Source: Verrucomicrobiota bacterium (GTDB lineage Bacteria; Verrucomicrobiota; Verrucomicrobiia; Opitutales; Opitutaceae). Taken from it: a DNA stretch of 12,472 bases. Below, one piece after another: positions 1-6,185 of the stretch (its first letter is position 1; the number at the start of each line of letters is the position of its first letter). Both the position numbers and the translations under genes were made by a program. The notes beneath the pieces are model-generated. The model had not been told where the DNA came from and ran no database searches. It worked only from the letters and a program-made list of their open reading frames with translations. The DNA is taken from positions 1-12,472 of the forward strand of contig JAEYQF010000163.1 in assembly GCA_023410155.1 (NCBI GenBank). The letters are read 5' to 3'.

Positions 1-59
1 CACACGTGATGCCGCCGATCCCCCAGATCCAATCCTATCGTGTATGAGTTTGTGTTCAT

Positions 60-107
60 AAGGCGTGTCTTTGACACCCGCGCTCTCGCGCGGATGCCTC
101 ACGCCTT
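60..107. other. Nested hairpin downstream of the small membrane protein gene
   Basis: An outer 8-base inverted repeat (AAGGCGTG at 60-67, CACGCCTT at 100-107) encloses two further stems: GTGTC/GACAC (65-69 with 73-77, alternative to part of the outer stem) and CCGCGC/GCGCGG (78-83 with 88-93, loop TCTC). It begins 8 bases after the stop codon of the minus-strand gene ending at 115, where a terminator would sit. No run of T follows on either strand, so it is not a classical Rho-independent terminator. It could be a 3'-end stabilising structure or a recombination-site relic. Confidence 0.45.
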
Positions 108-114
108 CTCATTC

Positions 115-447
115 CTACTGGTTCGGCTTTAGTGCCGCTGTTCGGTAAAGCTCCCAAATCGCGAAGAAAGGCACAGCCGTCGCGATCCACGGAGCCGCAA
201 CAAGCAACCAGGGTGGCTCATTCCGATAGAATATCGATATCGAACCAACGTAGTCTTGGAACGGAGGAACCACGAAAAACACCTGTGCGACAGCGAAAGC
301 GATCGCCCACCACACCAAGCGCCTTCTCCACCGAATGAGAAGCCACGCAACAAACATGGTGAGTGCGGGAAGATAGACGCAAAGCTCAATTTGCCGATCC
401 GGACTGGGGGGGCCCCCAGTAATATACGCAAGAACCACTGTCATCAT
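115..447 (-). CDS. Small hypothetical membrane protein (3 predicted TM helices)
   Basis: The 110-residue product is not recognised. It has three hydrophobic segments at about residues 23-38, 43-61 and 79-99. The basic stretch RWRRR (39-43) between the first two predicts a cytoplasmic loop there, so the N-terminus would be outside. Aromatic residues cluster at the segment ends (WW at 46-47, PW near 79-80 and 86-87), as expected at membrane interfaces. The hydrophobicity pattern is the main argument that this is a real gene and not a chance ORF. The first of two adjacent ATG codons is used; no clear Shine-Dalgarno sequence precedes it. The surrounding DNA is AT-richer (lines at 1 and 421 are about 48% and 40% G+C) than the enzyme genes (often 60-70%), hinting at a different origin. 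There is no link to the hemicellulase operon beyond strand. Confidence 0.6.
   Translation of the reverse strand: MMTVVLAYITGGPPSPDRQIELCVYLPALTMFVAWLLIRWRRRLVWWAIAFAVAQVFFVVPPFQDYVGSISIFYRNEPPWLLVAAPWIATAVPFFAIWELYRTAALKPNQ
403..420. repeat. GC-rich 18-base inverted repeat within the start of the small membrane gene
   Basis: ACTGGGGG (403-410) and CCCCCAGT (413-420) are perfect reverse complements separated by GG. It lies about codons 10-15 of the minus-strand ORF (residues TGGPP). With only two central bases the innermost pairs must open to form a loop, but a stable mRNA hairpin just after the start codon is possible and could dampen translation. It may equally be a cruciform-type palindrome with no role. 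Confidence 0.5.
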
Positions 448-997
448 TTTTGCCGAACAGTGTAATTAGCCTCAACTCAGTTGATGTTGGCCCGAACGAC
501 CGGAGGCGAGGTCGATCGAGTCGTAGCTGACGCAAGCAGCCTTGTGGTAAATGGCTACGATCTCGCAGGGAATGAAATGTGCGCAGGGCATGATCCGGCT
601 AAAGCTCAACTCGCGGGGACTTGGGGTTGATGAGGTCACACGCGTCATACCGAGTCATAAGCCCCCACTTCCAAGGGGCGTTTTCCTGCGATCGCTCTGC
701 CGGGTCGTTGCGCTGATGCCATGATCGCTGGAGGTGGGGTGAAGGGGAAAACCAAGCGACGCCATGCTGCCGCGCTATAGCATCCACGCCAAGGCGGCAT
801 TTCAGGAAAAAATCCCGGTTCGGCCGTGCGCTCATCTTCGACTCCAGAGCTGAACGCAAGGACGCCCACGAAACGCGGAGATCAGAGAACGATGTGCTTC
901 GTGACTCCGCGCTTTGCGCGGCTCCGGGCTCGCAACTCTCAGCTCTCACCTTCTGCGACCGCCACGGCTCCAGAGAACGCTCTCCTGCTCTCCCCAA

Positions 998-1080
998 CTC
1001 GTTCTCGTAATCGCTCTCGTTTTCGAAGACTCGTCGCGCGAGCGCTCGATCAAGAGCAAGAGCACGAGCATGAGCACGAC
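998..1080. repeat. Low-complexity tract with six-base periodicity
   Basis: From 1052 to 1081 the plus strand reads as successive hexamers AAGAGC, AAGAGC, ACGAGC, ATGAGC, ACGACG. At 998-1025 a related pyrimidine-rich tract repeats CTCGTT/CTCGTA/TCGCTCTCG. On the minus strand this second part reads in one frame as FENESDYENE. From memory, similar Glu/Asn/Asp/Tyr-encoding simple tracts recur between genes of Opitutaceae-type genomes; that is recollection, not a search. Confidence 0.55.
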
Positions 1081-1084
1081 GAAG

Positions 1085-1106
1085 ATCCGCCACACGCAGG
1101 GCGGAT
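1085..1106. other. Hairpin upstream (plus sense) of the terminator-like stem
   Basis: ATCCGCC (1085-1091) pairs with GGCGGAT (1100-1106) around an 8-base loop. It sits 10 bases from the stronger 1117-1138 hairpin, and the palindrome TGACGTCA (1106-1113) lies between them. The two hairpins may act together at the 3' end of the operon transcript. Confidence 0.4.
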
Positions 1107-1116
1107 GACGTCAGAA

Positions 1117-1138
1117 AGCCCGGCGGGGACGCCGGGCT
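1117..1138 (-). terminator. Probable transcription terminator of the GH51-GH97-hydrolase-GH43 operon
   Basis: AGCCCGGC (1117-1124) and GCCGGGCT (1131-1138) form a perfect 8-base, mostly GC stem with a 6-base loop. Read on the minus strand, the stem is followed by a short TTTC, so a Rho-independent terminator in that direction is plausible though the T tract is weak. It lies about 100 bases after the GH43 stop codon, the expected place for the operon's end. Confidence 0.55.
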
Positions 1139-1150
1139 CCACCTTCTTGC

Positions 1151-1230
1151 GAACCTTCGCGTCTTTGCGTTTCCCTGCTTCCTTCCGCGACTCTGTGGCC
1201 TCTGTGTCCGAGCTCTGTGCGCTCCGTGGC
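1151..1230. repeat. Short-period intergenic repeat (CTCTGTG copies)
   Basis: CTCTGTG occurs at 1191-1197, 1200-1206 and 1213-1219, with a one-mismatch copy CTCCGTG at 1222-1228. Just before it, 1151-1180 has overlapping TTCGCGTCTTTGCGTTTC-like sequence. The tract has no open frame of interest. It resembles the CTCTGTG/TTTGCG-type intergenic sequences I recall from many Verrucomicrobiota and Planctomycetota genomes; genome-wide copy number would confirm. Confidence 0.5.
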
Positions 1231-1240
1231 GTGACTTACC

Positions 1241-3346
1241 TCACTCCCCGACTTCGGACCACACGAGCACCGTGCCGCTCTTGCGGTTCGACGTCGTGCC
1301 GGGCCAGTCCGCGCCGTAGGGTTCCCCCGAGGTCGGATCGATGCCCACGAAGCGCTGCGTTTTCAGCGAGAGCAGCATGCATTGCCGGTCGCGCAGCATG
1401 TCCTGCCAGAGGAAAAGACTGTCTTCGGTTTCCTTCTTCATCATGCGGACATCGGCCGAAAGGCCCGCCCCGACCACGGTGAGAAATCCGCTGCCATCCA
1501 TCGCCTCGAGCGCGACACGGCCCTGACCGCGATCGTGCACCTTGAAGCGGACGCGCGCGCCGCCAGCTTCCGGCGAGTTCGGCGAAGTCGGGTGCAGCAT
1601 GCCGTGCGGATTGGCCCACAGGAGCGATCCATCGGCGAAGTTCGAAAACGTGACAGTCTTTCCCAGCGGCAGATTGCCGGTGCGATCGGCGAGCGGCTCG
1701 TCGACTTGGAAACTCAGGAAATCGGCATGGCCGCCTTCGCGACCGGCCGTGTTGAACGCGAACAGCCCAAGGCGTGTGCCTTGAAAGGTCTTCAATTGAT
1801 ATGGCAGGCGAATCTCGCTGCCGATCTCAGTGAAGTTTTTCCCCTCGGAGCTGTAGCTGAGCCGCGCGACATCCTGATCGTAATCGCCGGTGGCGCGCAG
1901 CCAGACCCGCGAACCGGAAAGCGCGCGCTCGATGGTTTCATTTTTCAACTGATCATAGAAGCGGAGCGTCACGCCGGAGGACGTGCGGACAACACCGAGC
2001 GTGGCGAACGGCATGTTGAAAAGGGCGAGGCCCGCGTAGTCACCCTCCTTGAGACCGGCAACATCGAGCTCCGCCGTCGCGGTCAAAACGGGACCGATCA
2101 CGCGCTGCGTGAGCGTGTTTTTCGCCCAGAGGAGCTGGCTCGCGGGCAGCGTGTGAAGGCGCAGCGCGCCGGGCTTTTCGGTGAGCGACCACTTCCCGTC
2201 CACCGGATTGTGATTCCATTGCCAGATGGGCTTGAGCTTCTGTCCGGAAAAATCGTCGCTGCGCTCATAAGGCGCGTGCGGTTCGACCTGCGCGGCGACT
2301 CCGGGCTTGAACCATGTGCGCGGCGTGCGGCCGAGATTCTGCGGGAGGCCGTAGTAGGGCCAACCGTCGACCCAGGTGACCGGCGAGAGCGTGGTCGTGC
2401 GGCCCACGGAGCGGAAATCCATCATCGAAAAACCCCACCACTCGCCATTGGGCAGATCGACGATGCCGCCTTGGTGAATCGGCATGGCCCCGAGTTCGTT
2501 GTCGCCGGGCTCCGAGAGTTCGAACGTATCGCCGGGCTCCGGCAAGGCGCGGCTCAGACCGACATTGCGCACCATCCAGCCACGCTGCGTGCCGAGGGTT
2601 TCCTTGCCCGCGATCACCACAGTCTCGTAAGGCCCGTCGATGCGATCCGCGCGGGCGGCCTGCATCCGGCCGGTCGGCGCATAGTTCGCGCTGATGATGT
2701 AGTATTTGCCGTCGATCTTGTAGAAGTGGTGCCCCTCGCCCATCGCGTTGCCGCGGGGGATGATGACGCGGTCGGTGCCCTCGATCAGGCCGCTGAGGTC
2801 CGGGTGCAGCTCGACCAGATGCACTTCGTCGTATCCATGCACTGCATACACGCGACCGTCGTCATCGAAGAGCACCGACAGATCGTGGATCGCGCCCTTG
2901 AAGGAGCGGTGCTCCCACGGGCCGGCGGGATCGGTCGCAACGAAGACCTGCAGGCCGCGGCGATTCACGTTACTGAAAAGGTAGAACTTGCCGTCGTGAT
3001 AACGGATGCACGGTGCCCAGATGCCCTGCCCGTAGGCTTCCTTTCCGTCCTCGAGGTTGAACTCGGGGCCCAGTTCAAGCCGCGGCGTGGCGTAGCTGAG
3101 GAAGCGCCAGTTCACCAGATCCTTCGAATGCAGGACGACCACGCCAGGCATCGAGTGCATCGTCGTGCCCGCGAGATAGAAGTCCTCGCCGACGCGAATC
3201 AGATCGGGATCGGAAAACTCGTCGTAGAACAGCGGGTTGGTGAACGTGCCGTTGCCGTTGTCGGCGGTCCACGACTTCGATTGTGCAAACGCAGCCGGAG
3301 TCGCGAGCATCACGGCGCCGAGAAGGAGGGAGGGAAGGAAGCGCAT
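1241..3346 (-). CDS. Secreted GH43 family beta-xylosidase / alpha-L-arabinofuranosidase with two C-terminal beta domains
   Basis: A 701-residue exported glycoside hydrolase. Residues 1-21 form a signal peptide (cleavage after AFA). A five-bladed GH43 propeller follows at about 35-345. Its expected catalytic trio is visible: base Asp46 in FSDPDLIRVGEDFYL, pKa-modulating Asp155 in IHDLSVLFDDDG, and acid Glu204 in the EGHHFYK motif. Residues about 360-550 resemble the concanavalin-like C-terminal domain of GH43 xylosidases (starting near SDDFSG). The last 150 residues (about 552-701) look like a separate beta-trefoil or fascin-like domain, possibly carbohydrate-binding. Family knowledge says such enzymes release xylose or arabinose from xylan or arabinan fragments; substrate cannot be fixed from sequence. 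It is the last gene of the operon, 12 bases after the hydrolase stop. The leader before ATG is AG-rich (CAGAAAGAC) but lacks a strong Shine-Dalgarno. Confidence 0.9.
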   Translation of the reverse strand: MRFLPSLLLGAVMLATPAAFAQSKSWTADNGNGTFTNPLFYDEFSDPDLIRVGEDFYLAGTTMHSMPGVVVLHSKDLVNWRFLSYATPRLELGPEFNLEDGKEAYGQGIWAPCIRYHDGKFYLFSNVNRRGLQVFVATDPAGPWEHRSFKGAIHDLSVLFDDDGRVYAVHGYDEVHLVELHPDLSGLIEGTDRVIIPRGNAMGEGHHFYKIDGKYYIISANYAPTGRMQAARADRIDGPYETVVIAGKETLGTQRGWMVRNVGLSRALPEPGDTFELSEPGDNELGAMPIHQGGIVDLPNGEWWGFSMMDFRSVGRTTTLSPVTWVDGWPYYGLPQNLGRTPRTWFKPGVAAQVEPHAPYERSDDFSGQKLKPIWQWNHNPVDGKWSLTEKPGALRLHTLPASQLLWAKNTLTQRVIGPVLTATAELDVAGLKEGDYAGLALFNMPFATLGVVRTSSGVTLRFYDQLKNETIERALSGSRVWLRATGDYDQDVARLSYSSEGKNFTEIGSEIRLPYQLKTFQGTRLGLFAFNTAGREGGHADFLSFQVDEPLADRTGNLPLGKTVTFSNFADGSLLWANPHGMLHPTSPNSPEAGGARVRFKVHDRGQGRVALEAMDGSGFLTVVGAGLSADVRMMKKETEDSLFLWQDMLRDRQCMLLSLKTQRFVGIDPTSGEPYGADWPGTTSNRKSGTVLVWSEVGE

Positions 3347-3358
3347 GTCTTTCTGAGT

Positions 3359-4156
3359 TTAGGGGGCGGCGGCGACCTGGTTTCGATCGTTCAACGATTC
3401 CTCGATGAGTGAGCCGACACCGCGCGGATCTTCTTGTTGAGCGAAATGGCCACCCGGGAAGGTGCGGATGGTCCAGCCACGCGCGGCGGCGTTCTGCCAG
3501 CTGTGATCCCGCTTGGAGCGCTCCTCGGGATTCTGGTCCGGCGGCATGAAGGCGATGAAGGTGACCGGCAGGGCCTTGGCGGCCGGGTTCTTGTAGGAGA
3601 CCGGCTGGTTGAAACACTTGATGGACTGTTTCACGCCGTGGGGCGGCTTGGCATCGGCCTTTACCCAGGGCACGGGCATGAATCCATCCGTGAAGCGTGA
3701 CCGATCCTCAGCCGTGGTGCCGAGATGATCCCAGATGGATTCGCCGTCGTTCGGCACGGCAGCGTCGAGAAACACGACGTGTTTGAGCCGGTCGGGGACG
3801 CGATCCATCACCCCTGTGATCACCATGCCGCCGTAGCTGTGGCCGGTGAGCACGATGTCGCGCAGATCCTCGAAGAGAATCGTGTTCACGACGTCGTTGA
3901 TGTGCATCTCGAGGTCGACGTCGGTGCTGTTGAGGTGCATGCGCTCACCAAGGCCGGTGAGCGTGACGCGATAAACCGTGTGGCCGTCGGCCTGCAGGCA
4001 CTGCGCGGTGCGTTTCCACTCCCAGCCGCCACCGGTGGCTCCGTGGACGACCACAAAGGTTCTCTTCGCGGCGGTTGGCGCGGCCTGCACCGATCCCACG
4101 AGGATCAACGCCCCGAGAACGAGGGCGGAGACAAGGCGGAGCAGGCGAGTCTTCAT
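3359..4156 (-). CDS. Exported alpha/beta-hydrolase, methylesterase/hydroxynitrile-lyase-like (putative carbohydrate esterase)
   Basis: A 265-residue protein with a signal peptide (1-25, cleavage near VQA/A). It has the alpha/beta-hydrolase oxyanion motif VVVHGATGGGWEW (from about residue 35), the nucleophile elbow GHSYGG with Ser107, and a late His237 in FPGGHFAQ; the acid is probably in the 207-220 region. The fold subtype (short cap, HGA..GGWEW start) resembles the plant methylesterase/salicylate-esterase/hydroxynitrile-lyase group and its bacterial EstC-like relatives. Sitting between GH97 and GH43, it is inferred to remove an ester (acetyl, methyl or feruloyl) from the same polysaccharide; this is inference, and the protein does not look like a standard carbohydrate esterase family. 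The frame is open to 4303, but the extra 49 residues are Arg/Pro-rich and overlap GH97. ATG at 4156 puts the signal peptide first and leaves a 32-base gap. Confidence 0.8.
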   Translation of the reverse strand: MKTRLLRLVSALVLGALILVGSVQAAPTAAKRTFVVVHGATGGGWEWKRTAQCLQADGHTVYRVTLTGLGERMHLNSTDVDLEMHINDVVNTILFEDLRDIVLTGHSYGGMVITGVMDRVPDRLKHVVFLDAAVPNDGESIWDHLGTTAEDRSRFTDGFMPVPWVKADAKPPHGVKQSIKCFNQPVSYKNPAAKALPVTFIAFMPPDQNPEERSKRDHSWQNAAARGWTIRTFPGGHFAQQEDPRGVGSLIEESLNDRNQVAAAP

Positions 4157-4188
4157 GAGAGAGGAACGAGTTCGCCGGAGGCGGATTT

Positions 4189-6159
4189 TCACTCGAACAG
4201 CACGGCCCCACCGCCGACCTCGAGCGGGAGCGTGAGGTCGCCAGACGCGCCGACCTTGATCGTGCGGAGCCCCGCGCGCTGGCCCGGAGCGTCGTGGATC
4301 CACTTCAGCGTGCGACCGGCGAGAAACGGCAGTTTCAGCGCGAGTTCCTTGGATTGCTGCTCACCGTTGGTCGCAGCAACATACCAACGCTCCCCGTGAC
4401 GCCGCGCGAGTGCGACCTCCCGGCCCGGATAACCCGAGAGGAAGCGCGTCTCATCCCAGGCGACCGGGACCTTTTTTAGGAACTCGATCACGAAGTCCGG
4501 TTGCTCGGTGAGGTTGTTGGGAGTGAGACCCACGTGCTGAAGCGGCGAGTGATAGAGCACCATGGTCGCGAGCTGAAACGCGTCGGTGGTGCGGCGCTGG
4601 TTGCCCTGCCCCGGCTCCTTGTGGAAAGTGCGATTAAGCACCATCGGGCCGTAGTCCATCGCAGCCGCAGGATTGCGCACAAACGGGATGATCGTGCTCA
4701 GCCGCGCTTCACCGTCGGCAAAGCCCTGCGAAAAGATCAGGTTTTCGGAAGCGGTCACGGCCTCGCTCGTCATGTGATTTGGATACATGCGCTCCCAGCC
4801 GCGCGGCAGGGTGGCGCCGTGGAAGTTGAGCATGAGGCCATACGTGTCGGCGTCGGTGAGGATGTCCTCATACAGTTTCATCGTGACCTGCTTGTCGCCG
4901 CCGAAGAAATCGACCTTCAGACCTTTCACGCCGATCGACTGGAGCCACGCCATCTCGCGGCGCCGGGCCGGCGCGTTGTCCATGATGTTGCGCGGGCCTT
5001 GCGGCGCGTCGTTCCACACGCCGTTGGAGTTATACCAGAGCAGCACGCTGACTTTTTTCGAAGCGGCGTAGGCCACCAGTTCGGCGAGTTTTTCCCGACC
5101 GAGGTTCGCATCCCACAGCGCGTCCACGAGGATGTATTCGTAGCCCATCTTCGCGGCGAGATCGATGAACGTGCGCTGATCCGCCTCGTTCATGCTGGCG
5201 TCCTGCCACACGAGCCAGCTCCACGTCGCGCGGCCGGGCACATAGGTATGCGAGGCGTCGTAGAGCGGTTTCACTACATCGGTGGCGACCGTGGACTCTA
5301 CGATCGGCGCGAGCGTCTCGCCCACGGTGATCGTGCGCCACGGCGTGAGCAGCGGCAGCGGCGCGTGCACGGTGTTTTCACCGAGGCCTCCGTTTTCGCC
5401 GGGCTCGGGAAACGCGATGGAATACACGCCATCGGCCGTCGGATCACTGAGCCGCGTGCCGGCATAGCGGCTCGACGTGCCCGTCTCGGAGATAAACAAC
5501 CAACCGGCGCCGCCGACGCGAAAGAGTGCGGGGAATGTGAAGCCGAGTCCGGTCGGTGATTTCTTGCTGACCGGTTCCTCGATGAAATATCCCTCCTCGT
5601 AGCTTGGCTTCGAAGCCATCCAGCCGTCGCCCGGCTTGGCCTGCCAGGTGATGAACGCCGTGGCGGCATCCGGCAGATTGAAGCCCGTGCGCTCGCTTTG
5701 AATCACGATCCGCTGGTGCGGCTCCTTCCCGACGATCCGATACGCAAACGCCACGTCGCGATCGCTCACGCGGAAGATGACTTCGAGCGTGTGGCCCTCG
5801 CCCGTCGTGTAGCGCGCGGTGAGTTCGTTGGCGCGATATTCGACCTCGCGCACCTTGCCGTGCGGGAGCGTGTAGCGCTCGCTGAGCGGCGCCGTCTGGT
5901 GACCAACCGCCTGCAGGCCGGATGAAAAACTGCCGAGACTCGTCTCGAGCCCGAGCGGGGAGGTCTCCAGCACGAGACGGCCTGCGCGCGAGACCTGGTA
6001 GGAAAGCGAACCGTCGTCGAGCGACAGTTGGACGGCGATCTGGCCGTCGGGACTCGAAACCTCCTGCGCATGCACGGCGACAGAGCCGAGCGACAGCGAA
6101 GCGACGACGGAGAACAGTCCGGCCAGACGAAGACCGGGAGAACGGAGACTAGGCTTCAT
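4189..6159 (-). CDS. Secreted GH97 glycoside hydrolase, retaining alpha-galactosidase-type
   Basis: A 656-residue protein with a signal peptide (1-31, ending VHA). The GH97 N-terminal beta-sandwich spans about 33-290 (starts EVSSPDGQIAVQL). A TIM-barrel catalytic domain spans about 295-555, and a C-terminal beta domain about 556-656. GH97 splits into an inverting group (SusB-like alpha-glucosidases) and a retaining group with an Asp nucleophile. Here KVDFFGGDKQ supplies Asp417 at the nucleophile position, and HMTSEAV supplies Glu466 as likely acid/base. The retaining alpha-galactosidase group is therefore favoured over starch-acting SusB. Glutamates in the N-domain (YEEGYFIEEP, about 187-196) may bind the Ca2+ seen in the family. 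ATG at 6159 gives a normal signal peptide and a 26-base gap after GH51. An ATG at 6174 would add MPFFF; frames further upstream are an artefact of overlap with GH51. Expected to remove alpha-linked galactose side groups. Confidence 0.88.
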   Translation of the reverse strand: MKPSLRSPGLRLAGLFSVVASLSLGSVAVHAQEVSSPDGQIAVQLSLDDGSLSYQVSRAGRLVLETSPLGLETSLGSFSSGLQAVGHQTAPLSERYTLPHGKVREVEYRANELTARYTTGEGHTLEVIFRVSDRDVAFAYRIVGKEPHQRIVIQSERTGFNLPDAATAFITWQAKPGDGWMASKPSYEEGYFIEEPVSKKSPTGLGFTFPALFRVGGAGWLFISETGTSSRYAGTRLSDPTADGVYSIAFPEPGENGGLGENTVHAPLPLLTPWRTITVGETLAPIVESTVATDVVKPLYDASHTYVPGRATWSWLVWQDASMNEADQRTFIDLAAKMGYEYILVDALWDANLGREKLAELVAYAASKKVSVLLWYNSNGVWNDAPQGPRNIMDNAPARRREMAWLQSIGVKGLKVDFFGGDKQVTMKLYEDILTDADTYGLMLNFHGATLPRGWERMYPNHMTSEAVTASENLIFSQGFADGEARLSTIIPFVRNPAAAMDYGPMVLNRTFHKEPGQGNQRRTTDAFQLATMVLYHSPLQHVGLTPNNLTEQPDFVIEFLKKVPVAWDETRFLSGYPGREVALARRHGERWYVAATNGEQQSKELALKLPFLAGRTLKWIHDAPGQRAGLRTIKVGASGDLTLPLEVGGGAVLFE

Positions 6160-6185
6160 AAAAAAGAAAGGCATCCAGGTCCGAC

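Larger units (their letters stand above)
459..1240. other. Non-coding stretch of about 780 bases with simple repeats and hairpins
   Basis: I see no convincing gene here. A 164-codon minus-strand reading frame (1093-599) exists, but its product is a low-complexity Arg/Glu/Ala/Ser string with no recognisable domain. Its first half reads through a six-base simple repeat, so I treat it as chance or as relic sequence. The part from 459 to about 820 shows nothing beyond a short palindrome CAACTCAGTTG near 473. From about 980 to 1230 the strand is dominated by short-period repeats and two hairpins, annotated separately. The region separates the 3' end of the four-gene enzyme operon from the small membrane gene. 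Confidence 0.6.

Noticed and set aside
60..458. Integron gene cassette with attC site around the small membrane ORF
   Set aside because: Heptamers GTTCGGC/GCCGAAC miss the GTTRRRY core by one base. No second core follows the hairpin within the window, and 7-base inverted matches at this distance are expected by chance.
599..1093. 164-codon minus-strand ORF as a gene
   Set aside because: Runs through simple-sequence DNA, has no domain and shows low-complexity composition. Kept only as part of the non-coding stretch.
1382..3412. 676-codon plus-strand ORF antisense to GH43
   Set aside because: Arises from the high-GC codon bias of the true gene. The product has no domain, signal peptide or motif, while the minus strand has the full GH43 catalytic set.
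4157..4303. N-terminal extension of the alpha/beta-hydrolase by 49 residues
   Set aside because: The extension is Arg/Pro-rich, overlaps the GH97 3' end and would bury the signal peptide; ATG at 4156 is the sensible start.
4501..5559. 352-codon plus-strand ORF antisense to GH97
   Set aside because: Shadow of the GH97 reading frame, with no independent evidence.
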